From the IMG/VR virus record IMGVR_UViG_3300008261_000032, positions 1 through 64,000 of that record: DNA of 64,000 nucleotides. One strand, given 5' to 3'. Below are positions 13,057 through 19,572 of the stretch, one piece after another. The notes under the pieces were generated by a model that saw only the letters and a program-made list of their open reading frames with translations, searched no databases and was not told where the DNA came from. This DNA comes from a virus. Numbering within the stretch: the first letter of the stretch is position 1; every line of letters begins with the position of its first letter. The translations under genes were made by a program, and so were the position numbers.

Positions 13057-13512
13057 ATGAAAGCATTATATCTACTGTTAGTACCTTCCGTACTATTAGG
13101 ACAAGAAGTTTCACCCCCACAACGGGGAGAAGAACGCCGAGAACCTAATAGAGTGGAACGCCCAGAACCAGTACGGTCACACCCACCACAACCTGAAAGT
13201 CCACGGGTACCCGAACCAGTTGGACCCCCAGAATCCCCACGACCTGAAACCTCCCGTCCCTATACACCTGTACCTGTATGGAATGTAGACCCATTTATTG
13301 GATTACAAGACTGTTGGAACCGATATGCAACTGGCCGATGGAATTGCCGTCCGTGGATAGCTGTAGAAATGGATATGTCCCGACGAAATCGTACTCTAGA
13401 GGATAGACGCAGACCTAATAGAAATCAATTAACCGAAAGGCAACGACGACAATTGCGTGCCTTACGAGAAGAATTTATTCGTAAGCGTAACCGAATACTC
13501 AACAATCCATAA
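13057..13512 (+). CDS. Exported Pro/Glu/Arg-rich protein, 151 aa
   Basis: ATG 13057 follows AAGGAGAACCT. Residues 1-15 look like a short signal peptide (MKALYLLLVPSVLLGQ). Residues ~18-72 are a low-complexity Pro/Glu/Arg/Ser stretch, then a folded segment with two Cys (LQDCWNRYATGRWNCRPW) and a basic helical C-terminus (LTERQRRQLRALREEFIRKR). Possibly a periplasmic or envelope-binding protein; no family recognised. First gene of the plus-strand block. Confidence 0.72.
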   Translation: MKALYLLLVPSVLLGQEVSPPQRGEERREPNRVERPEPVRSHPPQPESPRVPEPVGPPESPRPETSRPYTPVPVWNVDPFIGLQDCWNRYATGRWNCRPWIAVEMDMSRRNRTLEDRRRPNRNQLTERQRRQLRALREEFIRKRNRILNNP

Positions 13513-13538
13513 AATCTGTAAAGTCTGTAATGGAACCT

Positions 13539-13588
13539 CCCCCAAGTCTTATCTCTATAAAGGATAGGGCTTGGGGATATTCTTTTAG
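13539..13588 (+). terminator. Terminator after the Pro-rich gene
   Basis: CCCCAAG (part of 13540-13547) pairs with CTTGGGG (13570-13576) and TTATC with GATAG inside it; the hairpin is followed by ATATTCTTTT. It ends the transcript of 13057-13512. Confidence 0.65.
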
Positions 13589-13730
13589 GGTAAATACTTT
13601 ATAAGAAAGCGAGCTATAGGGGAAAAAATGGGCAGCGAGGCGCGGACTGGCCACCCGCCGGGCCCGCAGCCGCCCCCCGGCATGGCATTCCCTAGAAAGT
13701 CATCGTTACCTATTCGTTACATTGGAGCCC

Positions 13731-13758
13731 TTCCATTCTACGTCGAATGTGGTATATT
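13731..13758 (+). promoter_or_regulatory. Plus-block promoter 1
   Basis: TTCCAT (13731-13736), 16-bp spacer, TATATT (13753-13758), inside a GG/T-TATATT context shared with the other plus-block promoters. It lies downstream of the ATG at 13747 of the longest frame, which argues for a later start of the next gene. Confidence 0.6.
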
Positions 13759-13785
13759 CCAGTACCTTCACCCGAGACGTTGCGG

Positions 13786-13947
13786 GTGGTACTGGAGTTC
13801 GTTTGGAAAGCCCGCTGGTTTCTGGTTGGGTATGTGGTCCTTGCGACACTCTACGGCATCGTGATGAAGGTGCTCCCCTTCCTTCTCTGGTCCTTTGCCA
13901 TCAAGTCTGCCGTGGGTTCAGTCTTTTCCCTCTTCTCATCTCTCTAA
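13786..13947 (+). CDS. Small membrane protein, ~53 aa (start uncertain)
   Basis: The frame encodes a hydrophobic protein with two probable helices (WFLVGYVVLATLYGIVM and FLLWSFAIKSAVGSVF). The longest version starts at ATG 13747 but this lies within the promoter, so GTG 13786 or TTG 13780 is preferred; neither has a strong ribosome-binding site. Codon use matches its neighbours. Function unknown. Confidence 0.55.
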   Translation: MVLEFVWKARWFLVGYVVLATLYGIVMKVLPFLLWSFAIKSAVGSVFSLFSSL

Positions 13948-13958
13948 GGAGTCCCCGC

Positions 13959-14036
13959 ATGGTACTTGACCTCATCATCATCCTCGCCACCCTCTTTATG
14001 GGGTACCAATACGTCCAAGGGTGCCGAGGGCGGTAA
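13959..14036 (+). CDS. 25-aa membrane peptide
   Basis: ATG 13959 is preceded by AAGGAG at good spacing. The peptide MVLDLIIILATLFMGYQYVQ ends GCRGR: one membrane helix and a basic end. It follows the previous gene by 11 bases. Function unknown. Confidence 0.55.
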   Translation: MVLDLIIILATLFMGYQYVQGCRGR

Positions 14037-14041
14037 CGGTC

Positions 14042-14110
14042 TGTCCAACCTCTGTCCAATTGTAACAAGTTGGGCAGGGGTCTTGTGTTTCCCCGATAAT
14101 AGGTTATATT
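14042..14110 (+). promoter_or_regulatory. Plus-block promoter 2 with upstream TGTCCA pair
   Basis: TGTCCA occurs at 14042 and 14053 (11 bp apart), followed by AATTGTAACAAG; then TTGTGT (14083-14088), 16-bp spacer, TATATT (14105-14110). The same module order recurs at 17208, 20142 and 22367. Confidence 0.7.
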
Positions 14111-14136
14111 ACATTCAACAATCAAACGAGGTTACG

Positions 14137-14313
14137 ATGACGGTAGAGACTGGTAAGGTGTACAAGATTTTCGGAAACAAGCAGATGCTGGTGGTGAAGG
14201 TTGACCGCACCAATATCCACACGGTGTGGCCGAACGGGATGGTCCCCGCTCGTCAGAGTGACCGACTCTACCCGATTGGGTGGGCCAAGCACTTCTACCC
14301 GGTGGCCGTCTAA
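14137..14313 (+). CDS. Hypothetical 58-aa protein, SH3-like composition
   Basis: Start ATG 14137 (MTVETGKVYKIFGNKQMLVV) lies 27 bases after the -10 box and follows ACGAGG. The protein is beta-rich with Trp and basic residues, like small SH3/KOW-type phage proteins. The stop overlaps the next ATG (TAATG). Confidence 0.7.
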   Translation: MTVETGKVYKIFGNKQMLVVKVDRTNIHTVWPNGMVPARQSDRLYPIGWAKHFYPVAV

Positions 14314-14396
14314 TGGCGGTCGGGGTCTTTGGGGTCTATCTGTTCGTCTGCATCGTGCTGTTCGGGGTGTATGAATTCTTGACAGATAAATCTTAA
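14313..14396 (+). CDS. 27-aa membrane peptide
   Basis: Starts within the TAATG overlap with the preceding gene. MAVGVFGVYLFVCIVLFGVY is one membrane helix, ending EFLTDKS. The TCTTAAT direct repeats of the next promoter begin inside its last codons. Confidence 0.55.
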   Translation: MAVGVFGVYLFVCIVLFGVYEFLTDKS

Positions 14397-14447
14397 TCAA
14401 ATCTTAATGTTCCAGCCCTTGTGGTAGACCCCCTCCCCCACTATATT
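14389..14447 (+). promoter_or_regulatory. Promoter 3 with 11-bp direct repeats (TCTTAAT x2)
   Basis: TCTTAAT at 14391 and 14402 (exactly 11 bp apart) precede TTGTGG (14419-14424), a 17-bp spacer and TATATT (14442-14447). The same pair stands ahead of the MoxR and VWA genes. Tandem 11-bp repeats just upstream of -35 are how OmpR/PhoB-family regulators bind. Confidence 0.65.
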
Positions 14448-14477
14448 ACATTCAACAACTCAAACAAGGAAAACGAA

Positions 14478-14867
14478 ATGGCTACCCGCAGTTTCATCGC
14501 CAAGTATGACCACGACACGAACGAGTACACCGCCATCTATTGCCATTGGGATGGGTACCCGCAGGGTGTCGGTGTGACCCTCCGTGACCACTACAACGCT
14601 AGCGGACAGATTGATACACTCCTGACCTATGGTGACATCTCCTCGCTCCGTGAGGACACGAACGAGACGAAGGCGGATTCATATCAGGTGGTGCAGGGTG
14701 ACAAGGACGCCGTTGCGGTCACCTTCAAGTACTTCACCCAGATGGTCGAGCACTATCGTGGTATGAATTGCGAGTATGGGTATGTGTGGGAAGATGGAAA
14801 GTGGAATTGCTACGCTTTGGACCCGCAGGAAATCAACCTTTATGAGACGGAGGATGCAAATGTCTAA
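14478..14867 (+). CDS. Conserved phage protein of unknown function, 129 aa
   Basis: Starts MATRSFIAKYDHDTNEYTAI and continues CHWDGYPQGVGVTL, a signature I recognise from many unrelated phages and plasmids, where it is a single small domain of unknown role. Start supported by AAGGAAAACGAA. It is under a promoter with TCTTAAT repeats. Last 8 bases overlap the next gene. Confidence 0.82.
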   Translation: MATRSFIAKYDHDTNEYTAIYCHWDGYPQGVGVTLRDHYNASGQIDTLLTYGDISSLREDTNETKADSYQVVQGDKDAVAVTFKYFTQMVEHYRGMNCEYGYVWEDGKWNCYALDPQEINLYETEDANV

Positions 14868-15042
14868 TGTTCGCGCCGAGTTCGAGTTCCTGAATCGCCT
14901 AAGGCGCTCAGGTGAGACGAATATGTATGGGGCGTCCCCGTATCTCGCCTGTGCTTTCAGTCTCCACAAGCGTGAGGCCAGCAAGATTCTGGTCGAGTGG
15001 ATGGAGTGGGTAAATCAGAATCCTTCTAACCGTGACCTCTAA
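14860..15042 (+). CDS. Hypothetical 60-aa protein
   Basis: ATG 14860 follows GGAGG at correct spacing, within the end of the preceding gene. Helical protein (MSNVRAEFEFLNRLRRSGET; CAFSLHKREASKILVEWMEW). Stop overlaps the next start as TAATG. Unknown function. Confidence 0.7.
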   Translation: MSNVRAEFEFLNRLRRSGETNMYGASPYLACAFSLHKREASKILVEWMEWVNQNPSNRDL

Positions 15043-15206
15043 TGAGTAAGCCACTCTACCCCGAACACGGCATGCTGTATGACCTTGCGATGATGGAGGC
15101 AGAAGAGGAGTATAAGGCATGGGTGAAGTCCCGCAAGAAGAAGAAGGGCATGAAGGTGTTCGCTGTTCGGTCTAATAAGATGGAGAACGCAGATGCCGAT
15201 ATTTAA
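15042..15206 (+). CDS. Hypothetical 54-aa protein
   Basis: Coupled to the previous gene by TAATG. Starts MSKPLYPEHGMLYDLAMMEA, has an acidic helix and then a run of basic residues (KSRKKKKGMKV). The downstream HNH gene may have been inserted directly behind it. Confidence 0.62.
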   Translation: MSKPLYPEHGMLYDLAMMEAEEEYKAWVKSRKKKKGMKVFAVRSNKMENADADI

Positions 15207-15342
15207 GGTCGAGGGAGTCAAGGGGGACCACCGCATCAGCGAACATGCGTCCAGCGAGACGAAGGCAGGGCCCCCATTAGTAGTACCCATTACGCTTCTC
15301 AGGCCGGGTATGAACGTGGGGGTTCTCTTCTGGAGTAGTAGT

Positions 15343-15954
15343 ATGGATTACAAACGGCAGTATGACCTATTGATGGAGAAAGCACGGCAACGTGGAACTG
15401 TAGAAGGATATAAGGAACGGCACCACATAATTCCCAGATGTATGGGAGGAAGTAACAAAAAAGAAAACTTAGTAGAGCTGTCCGCAAGAGAACACTATGT
15501 AGCACATCGGTTGTTGTATATGTACTATAAGACACCACAAACAGCTGCCGCATGGTTTGCTATGGCAGCATACGATACGCAACACAACAAAGTCTCCGCT
15601 AGGAAATATGAATTGGCGAGAAAAACTATGAGCGCCGTACGCACGGGAGCAGCTCTTTCCGCAGAACATCGTAAAAGAATAAGTGACGGGAGTAAGGGAA
15701 GGGTAGCGTGGAACAAAGGTAAAAAACTATCTGTAGAACATCGTAAAAAGGTTAGTGACTCCCTTAAGGGGCACACTGTCTCAGCAGAAACCCGTAAAAA
15801 ACTATCTGATGCCGGTAAAAATAAAAAATACACAGAAGAAACACTCATAAAATTCCGTGCTCGTCGTAGGGTAGTATCGGTAGAAACCCGTAAAAAAATT
15901 AGTGAAAGTAATAAAAAAAGATGGGAGCGGGTCTTGACAAACGGAAGCATCTAA
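15343..15954 (+). CDS. HNH homing endonuclease with NUMOD3-type repeats, 203 aa
   Basis: The HNH core is ERHHIIPRCMGGSNKKENLV followed by ELSAREHYVAHRLL (residues ~25-58): His27/His28, Asn42 and His51/His55 are the catalytic and metal-ligand candidates. Then at least four copies of a ~16-residue (L/V)S-E-(H/T)RKK-(I/V/L)S repeat typical of NUMOD3 DNA-binding modules (~105-200). The start at ATG 15343 has GGAG upstream; the frame is open to 15193 but those 50 residues have no related features. It is much more A-rich than the neighbours, a sign of transfer. Cuts DNA at a specific site to spread its own gene. Confidence 0.85.
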   Translation: MDYKRQYDLLMEKARQRGTVEGYKERHHIIPRCMGGSNKKENLVELSAREHYVAHRLLYMYYKTPQTAAAWFAMAAYDTQHNKVSARKYELARKTMSAVRTGAALSAEHRKRISDGSKGRVAWNKGKKLSVEHRKKVSDSLKGHTVSAETRKKLSDAGKNKKYTEETLIKFRARRRVVSVETRKKISESNKKRWERVLTNGSI

Positions 15955-15962
15955 TGTATATT
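15934..15962 (+). promoter_or_regulatory. Plus-block promoter 4
   Basis: TTGACA (15934-15939), 17-bp spacer, TATATT (15957-15962), overlapping the last codons of the HNH gene. It restores transcription downstream of the insertion. Confidence 0.75.
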
Positions 15963-15990
15963 TCATATTCCCCCAAGTAAGGAGCAGTCT

Positions 15991-16179
15991 ATGAGCAAGA
16001 AGGAGCGAGTGTTCAACGTGGCGTTCGGTGTCGGTATCTTCGGTATCGTCTATGCAATGTTTCTTAATCTCTTCAGCCCCAGTTATGTGACGGTGGCGTT
16101 CACCAACGCGGTCACTTATGCACAGGACGACTCTAGTAGGTTATACTTAATACATAACGAGAACGGATTACCGCCGTAG
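15991..16179 (+). CDS. Small membrane or exported protein, 62 aa
   Basis: ATG 15991 follows AAGGAG. Residues ~10-28 (AFGVGIFGIVYAMFLNLFS) form a membrane helix; the rest is polar (VTYAQDDSSRLYLIHNENG). A second TATACT box lies in the last codons and may start the following non-coding region. Function unknown. Confidence 0.65.
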   Translation: MSKKERVFNVAFGVGIFGIVYAMFLNLFSPSYVTVAFTNAVTYAQDDSSRLYLIHNENGLPP

Positions 16180-16442
16180 CCCCGAAAGGGGAGGGCGATA
16201 GGTTCAGTACGCAGCCTGTCAGCGAAGATGAAGCCAAGTTAGATAATCACGTTTCTCAAACATACGGGCGTTGTGGTATGGGTCACCTAACCACCTAACC
16301 ACCTAACGCTAACAAGGGACGGCACCCCCTTCAAGAATAGGTCCGGCGGTTTACTTACCGAGTCCCGCAGAAAAGACTCCGACGCGTCCCTGCGATAGTG
16401 GGAACCCTCGCACCTACTCCGGTGCGGGGGTTTCGAGTTTTT
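16150..16442 (+). ncRNA. Candidate non-coding RNA (~280-290 nt) with terminator
   Basis: The 380-base interval 16180-16559 has no supported gene. A GGTTATACTTAATAC box at ~16146-16160 resembles the -10 of the local promoters, and a GC-rich hairpin with T-rich tail (CGCACC-TACTCC-GGTGCG, 16408-16430, then GGGGGTTTCGAGTTTTT) closes it. Inside: CCCC-GAAA-GGGG hairpin, three tandem CACCTAAC units (16284-16307), GGGAC...GTCCC enclosing CGGT...ACCG. No -35 is obvious, so the start is weak. It may instead be an untranslated tail. Confidence 0.4.
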
Positions 16443-16449
16443 GCCGGCT

Positions 16450-16532
16450 GTGATAAAACAACCCGAAGAAACCCCGAAGGAATTGTAACAATGTAAAATA
16501 CCCCTTGTGTTTCTCTGATATAAGGTTATATT
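16450..16532 (+). promoter_or_regulatory. Plus-block promoter 5 with TGATAAAAC and ATTGTAACAAT words
   Basis: GTGATAAAAC (16450-16459), CCCGAAGAAACCCCGAAG, AATTGTAACAAT, then TTGTGT (16505-16510), 16-bp spacer, TATATT (16527-16532). The CCCGAAG block recurs at ~22315. Confidence 0.7.
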
Positions 16533-16559
16533 TAGGGTAACTTCCAAACGGAGAACGAA

Positions 16560-16754
16560 ATGAAGTACACCATCCGCAAGCAGGACACCATCACCCGCAA
16601 CTACGGCCTCTACTGGGGCCACGCGTTGGTGGAGGGCGGGTTCTCCGACCGCTCGATGGCGGAGGACACGCAGGAGTGGTTCCAGATGCACTACCCGAAC
16701 GGCCCCCATACCTATCGGGAAGTTGCGGGGTGGGGCTTGACCCCCGACCGATAA
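16560..16754 (+). CDS. Hypothetical 64-aa protein
   Basis: ATG 16560 follows ACGGAGAACGAA. Starts MKYTIRKQDTITRNYGLYWG; the rest is rich in aromatic residues (EWFQMHYPNGPHTYREVAGW). No recognised family. The next promoter overlaps its 3-prime end. Confidence 0.7.
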   Translation: MKYTIRKQDTITRNYGLYWGHALVEGGFSDRSMAEDTQEWFQMHYPNGPHTYREVAGWGLTPDR

Positions 16755-16765
16755 TAGGTTATATT
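16737..16765 (+). promoter_or_regulatory. Plus-block promoter 6
   Basis: TTGACC (16737-16742), 17-bp spacer, TATATT (16760-16765), within the last codons of 16560-16754; ATTACATTCAAC follows as at 14106 and 14443. Confidence 0.7.
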
Positions 16766-16792
16766 ACATTCAACCCAAACGGAGAAAGTAAA

Positions 16793-17155
16793 GTGTATCA
16801 CGTTCCGATGTGTGTGATGTGTGGGGAGAACGAGGTGGGCACCTTCCAGTCCCACGACCAGTTCTGCGGCGATATGTGCGCCGACCGCTACGCTGAGGCG
16901 CTCGAGGTGGACAAGTTCTACGAGGGTCGGACGGAGGACGAGGCGGACTATATGGACCAGCTCTGCCAGACGTGTCGGACGCACGAGGCAGTGGAGGATG
17001 GGTTCTGCAGCTTCCAGTGCGAGAACCTTTTCCACGACCGCTATAAGGCGGAGGAGGGGTCCAGCGACCAGATGTACGAGGACCGCTACGAGGACCATAT
17101 GGCCCAGTACGACGATGACCCGTCGCCGTATGGCGGGACGTACAGCGAGGAGTAG
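16793..17155 (+). CDS. Acidic protein with two duplicated zinc-finger modules, 120 aa
   Basis: GTG 16793 is used as start because GGAG lies 8 bases upstream. Two copies of a CxxC...FCxxxC...RY module are visible: CVMCGENEV/FCGDMCADRY (~7-33) and CQTCRTHEA/FCSFQCENLFHDRY (~55-82). The C-terminus is strongly acidic and Tyr-rich (MYEDRYEDHMAQYDDDPSPY). FCS-type zinc fingers bind RNA or protein; the host target is unknown. A terminator follows directly. Confidence 0.75.
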   Translation: MYHVPMCVMCGENEVGTFQSHDQFCGDMCADRYAEALEVDKFYEGRTEDEADYMDQLCQTCRTHEAVEDGFCSFQCENLFHDRYKAEEGSSDQMYEDRYEDHMAQYDDDPSPYGGTYSEE

Positions 17156-17159
17156 GACT

Positions 17160-17181
17160 AGGCCCCTTCGGGGGCTTTTTT
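17160..17181 (+). terminator. Rho-independent terminator
   Basis: GCCCC-TTCG-GGGGC stem with a UUCG-type loop followed by TTTTTT, immediately after the stop of the zinc-finger gene. Confidence 0.85.
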
Positions 17182-17186
17182 GTGCC

Positions 17187-17295
17187 GTTTTATCACGCCG
17201 GCCGGTTTGTCCAGGTATTCCTAGTCTTGTCCATATGTAACGAAATAAAGAAATATCGCGCAACCCCTTGTGTTTCTCTGATATAAGGTTATATT
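17187..17295 (+). promoter_or_regulatory. Plus-block promoter 7 with full upstream module
   Basis: GTTTTATCAC (17187-17196), TGTCCA at 17208 and 17228 (20 bp apart), ATGTAACGA, then TTGTGT (17268-17273), 16-bp spacer, TATATT (17290-17295). Drives 17324. Confidence 0.75.
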
Positions 17296-17323
17296 CAGTA
17301 TATACTCAAATGGAGAAAAGAAA

Positions 17324-17536
17324 ATGTTCGAACCGTTTGTTGGTGAGATTGTCAATGCGTGGAACGGGTGGGAAGATAAGTGGGAGGTTGGTATCGTGAC
17401 GAAGTATGACGGTGGGTATTTCTGGGTGAAGCACGAGATCCCGAACCCGAACCCGAAGGTTCGTCGGAAGTATTACCATCTGTGGTATAAGGCTAGCGAA
17501 CTCATCCCCGTCACCCCCTTGACTTCTATTCAATAA
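17324..17536 (+). CDS. SH3/KOW-like small protein, 70 aa
   Basis: The sequence MFEPFVGEIVNAWNGWEDKW then EVGIVTKYDGGYFWVKHEI has the strand pattern of Tudor/KOW/SH3-like mini-domains, with many aromatic residues. Good AAATGGAGAAAAGAAA site before ATG 17324. The following promoter overlaps its end. Binding partner unknown. Confidence 0.7.
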   Translation: MFEPFVGEIVNAWNGWEDKWEVGIVTKYDGGYFWVKHEIPNPNPKVRRKYYHLWYKASELIPVTPLTSIQ

Positions 17537-17547
17537 AAGGTTATATT
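17519..17547 (+). promoter_or_regulatory. Plus-block promoter 8
   Basis: TTGACT (17519-17524), 17-bp spacer, TATATT (17542-17547), overlapping the end of the previous gene. Confidence 0.75.
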
Positions 17548-17573
17548 TAGTACACAACCCAAATGGAGAGACG

Positions 17574-17771
17574 ATGAAGTACAGCGAGTTGGACAGTATC
17601 CTTACCCGATTTATCGACATCAACCGCGCCAAGTATGGTGACCACGCCTACACGGCGGGCTACCTTTCCTCGCTCGTCTGTCAGATTGGGGAGGAGAACC
17701 CCGAGGCCGGTGAGTATATCGCTCGCCAGATTCGTTCCTATAACCGTAACAACAGCAAGGTGATTGCGTAA
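17574..17771 (+). CDS. Hypothetical helical 65-aa protein
   Basis: Starts MKYSELDSILTRFIDINRAK; all-helical prediction with LSSLVCQIGEENPEAGEYIA. GGAGAG site before ATG. Its stop overlaps the next ATG (TAATG). Family unknown. Confidence 0.72.
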   Translation: MKYSELDSILTRFIDINRAKYGDHAYTAGYLSSLVCQIGEENPEAGEYIARQIRSYNRNNSKVIA

Positions 17772-18076
17772 TGAGCACAAACATTCTCACGCCAGCCGGC
17801 AACGTATTCCGTAAGGACACGGTAACGTTCGTTCACATCTATGACGTACTCACGCATATCGGATTTACCGACTATGACGCTGATGAGATTCTGTATGACA
17901 TCGGACGGAACGTAACGTGGGGCGACGCCGCCTATACGCTCATCGGCAATAACTTCGCCCTCCATCTGATTCAGGAAGCAGCAGTCGAGAGTGACTTCCG
18001 CCCCGAGACGATTGCGGAACGATTCTGGGAAGTAGTGGAGAAGAATACTTACATCAACTTGGAGAATGACGGCTAA
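17771..18076 (+). CDS. Hypothetical 101-aa protein
   Basis: Coupled to the previous gene. Starts MSTNILTPAGNVFRKDTVTF and is mixed alpha/beta with acidic helices (IQEAAVESDFRPETIAERFW). No known family. TAATG links it to the next gene. Confidence 0.7.
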   Translation: MSTNILTPAGNVFRKDTVTFVHIYDVLTHIGFTDYDADEILYDIGRNVTWGDAAYTLIGNNFALHLIQEAAVESDFRPETIAERFWEVVEKNTYINLENDG

Positions 18077-18240
18077 TGGACAACGCAATGGCAGACATTC
18101 AGGCGGACGATATGAAGCACGGGTTGTACGATGAGCCGAAGCGTGCAAACTTGGACGAGGCTCTCACCGATTGGATTGCCTTCGCAGAGGAGCAGGAAGA
18201 GCTGCGACAAACCGCCCGTGACTTGGGGATTGAGTTATAA
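18076..18240 (+). CDS. Hypothetical acidic 54-aa protein
   Basis: Third gene of a chain linked by TAATG overlaps. MDNAMADIQADDMKHGLYDE, then a charged helix (WIAFAEEQEELRQTARDLGI). Unknown function. Confidence 0.6.
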   Translation: MDNAMADIQADDMKHGLYDEPKRANLDEALTDWIAFAEEQEELRQTARDLGIEL

Positions 18241-18258
18241 GGTAATATTGAAGACCCC

Positions 18259-18287
18259 TTGACAAAATCGTGGTGAGTAGTTAAACT
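18259..18287 (+). promoter_or_regulatory. Plus-block promoter 9
   Basis: TTGACA (18259-18264), 17-bp spacer, TAAACT (18282-18287); leader of ~40 bases before ATG 18335. Confidence 0.65.
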
Positions 18288-18334
18288 TCATATAGTAAGT
18301 AAAAAACACTAAACAACTAAACGAGGATACACAG

Positions 18335-18739
18335 ATGAGCAAGACCGTTGGACTGGACCGAGCAGTGGAGTATGTCGAGAAGCTGGAGCACTTCCGTGCG
18401 TCTTTTGAAAAGGCTGACCGTGGGTGTCAGGATTTCGGTGAGACTGTCCAGATTGAGACTGGCCGTAAGTTTGACAAGGTGTATGTGCAGACCAAGGTGC
18501 AGAAGCTCGGTCGGTATATGGTTGACCGCAACAGCTGGGTCATCTACGGCATCAAGTCTTGGGCTCAGGTCAATCTGCGTCGGGAGTACGGCACTCTGGA
18601 TACGGTGGACCAGTACGATTGGTCGGCTCACTATGGTATCCCCAAGGCGGGAACTGACGCAGAGAAGCTTCAGACTCAGCGTGAGCAGGCTATTCAGTCG
18701 AGCTACAAGAAGCGTGGTCGTCCCCGTAAGAATCCCTAA
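18335..18739 (+). CDS. Protein with a C-terminal AT-hook-like tail, 134 aa
   Basis: Helical N-terminus (AVEYVEKLEHFRASFEKADR), a central beta region (FDKVYVQTKVQKLGRYMVDR) and a C-terminal SSYKKRGRPRKNP, where RGRP is the core of the AT-hook that binds the minor groove of AT-rich DNA. Possibly a small DNA-binding protein acting on host or phage DNA (inference). Good AGGATACACAG context before ATG. Confidence 0.75.
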   Translation: MSKTVGLDRAVEYVEKLEHFRASFEKADRGCQDFGETVQIETGRKFDKVYVQTKVQKLGRYMVDRNSWVIYGIKSWAQVNLRREYGTLDTVDQYDWSAHYGIPKAGTDAEKLQTQREQAIQSSYKKRGRPRKNP

Positions 18740-19041
18740 TGAAGCTCAAAATCAAATCCACATTGAACCCGGCAATCGTCAACAATCGCATCGTTGCGGG
18801 TACCATTGAGGAAGTGAACGGAGAACGCTGGAACCATCCATATGTAGCGGTTAGGGGGAAGATTACCCTTGACGATATTGAGTGGGTTAGGCGTCAACCT
18901 GAGCAAAACTACACGGAGAAAACGGTATACAGCACCAAAGGCAATGAGAAGTATATCGTGAGGACGTACAAGGATGGACGCAAGACCTGCACGTGTTATG
19001 GGTTCATGTATCGCAAACAATGTAAACATCTAAAGGTGTAA
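18739..19041 (+). CDS. SWIM-type zinc-finger protein, 100 aa
   Basis: The C-terminal CTCYGFMYRKQCKHLKV fits the SWIM consensus CxCx(n)CxH (residues ~83-97). SWIM domains bind DNA or proteins. The N-terminal part is beta-rich (KSTLNPAIVNNRIVAGTIEE). Coupled to the preceding gene by TAATG. Confidence 0.75.
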   Translation: MKLKIKSTLNPAIVNNRIVAGTIEEVNGERWNHPYVAVRGKITLDDIEWVRRQPEQNYTEKTVYSTKGNEKYIVRTYKDGRKTCTCYGFMYRKQCKHLKV

Positions 19042-19044
19042 CCA

Positions 19045-19209
19045 ATGCAATGCCAGATGAAGCTCGACAACGGAAGAACGTGTGGTGGGTATGTGTGGAA
19101 GTGCAAGGCGTGTAATGGTGCCGGCTGCTCGAACAATGATTGCCGAAATCAGGCGTTCGACAATACCAACGGGCGGTGCTTCCGTTGTGGACAGACGAGC
19201 GCCCGATGA
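19045..19209 (+). CDS. Cysteine-rich zinc-binding protein, 54 aa
   Basis: Eight cysteines in 54 residues: C3, C13, then CKACNGAGC (20-28), C33 and FRCG (45-48), consistent with two zinc sites. It starts 3 bases after the previous stop and its TGA overlaps the next ATG (ATGA). Not homologous to anything I recognise. Confidence 0.65.
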   Translation: MQCQMKLDNGRTCGGYVWKCKACNGAGCSNNDCRNQAFDNTNGRCFRCGQTSAR

Positions 19210-19562
19210 CCCTCGACGAGCTGAAGCAGGAAGCTGCGGTGAAAGCTACGGAGATTGAAATTCAATGGGAGCGGATGAATGACCCCAAGACCGCAAAGGA
19301 TTTCGAGAATGCGCTCGAGGTCGGCACTATCCTTATCCCAGATATGGAAAGTCTGTATCTCAAGCTGACCAGCGGCAAGTCGGTGGTGTTCGAGGATAGC
19401 GAGAGTCCGCTTCCGTATGATGACCAAGAGAAGTATACGGCATTAATCGAGGATGCGCTCTTCGAGGCCTACATCATTCAGGAAGTCTTACACAAGTTCC
19501 GGTGCATCACAAATATTCTTGACCTCGCCAACCCCCTTGACAAAGACCCCAATGCCGATTAG
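19206..19562 (+). CDS. Hypothetical 118-aa protein
   Basis: Starts MTLDELKQEAAVKATEIEIQ within the ATGA overlap; an acidic, helical protein. Longer frames upstream are shadows of the Cys-rich gene. A promoter lies in its last codons. Confidence 0.7.
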   Translation: MTLDELKQEAAVKATEIEIQWERMNDPKTAKDFENALEVGTILIPDMESLYLKLTSGKSVVFEDSESPLPYDDQEKYTALIEDALFEAYIIQEVLHKFRCITNILDLANPLDKDPNAD

Positions 19563-19565
19563 ATT
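19537..19565 (+). promoter_or_regulatory. Plus-block promoter 10 with no leader
   Basis: TTGACA (19537-19542), 17-bp spacer, TAGATT (19560-19565). The expected RNA start at ~19572-19573 coincides with ATG 19573. Confidence 0.65.
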
Positions 19566-19572
19566 TACTGGT

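Noticed and set aside
13628-13864. A 78-residue gene starting at 13628
   Set aside because: It overlaps the GC-rich stretch, a promoter and the better-supported membrane gene in another frame; composition is odd and no family fits.
15193-15342. N-terminal extension of the HNH gene
   Set aside because: The 50 residues have no relation to the HNH family, lack a ribosome-binding site of their own, and the internal ATG at 15343 has one.
16284-16307. CACCTAAC triplicate as a phage origin iteron
   Set aside because: Only three copies, no AT-rich unwinding region next to them, and they sit inside a transcribed region.
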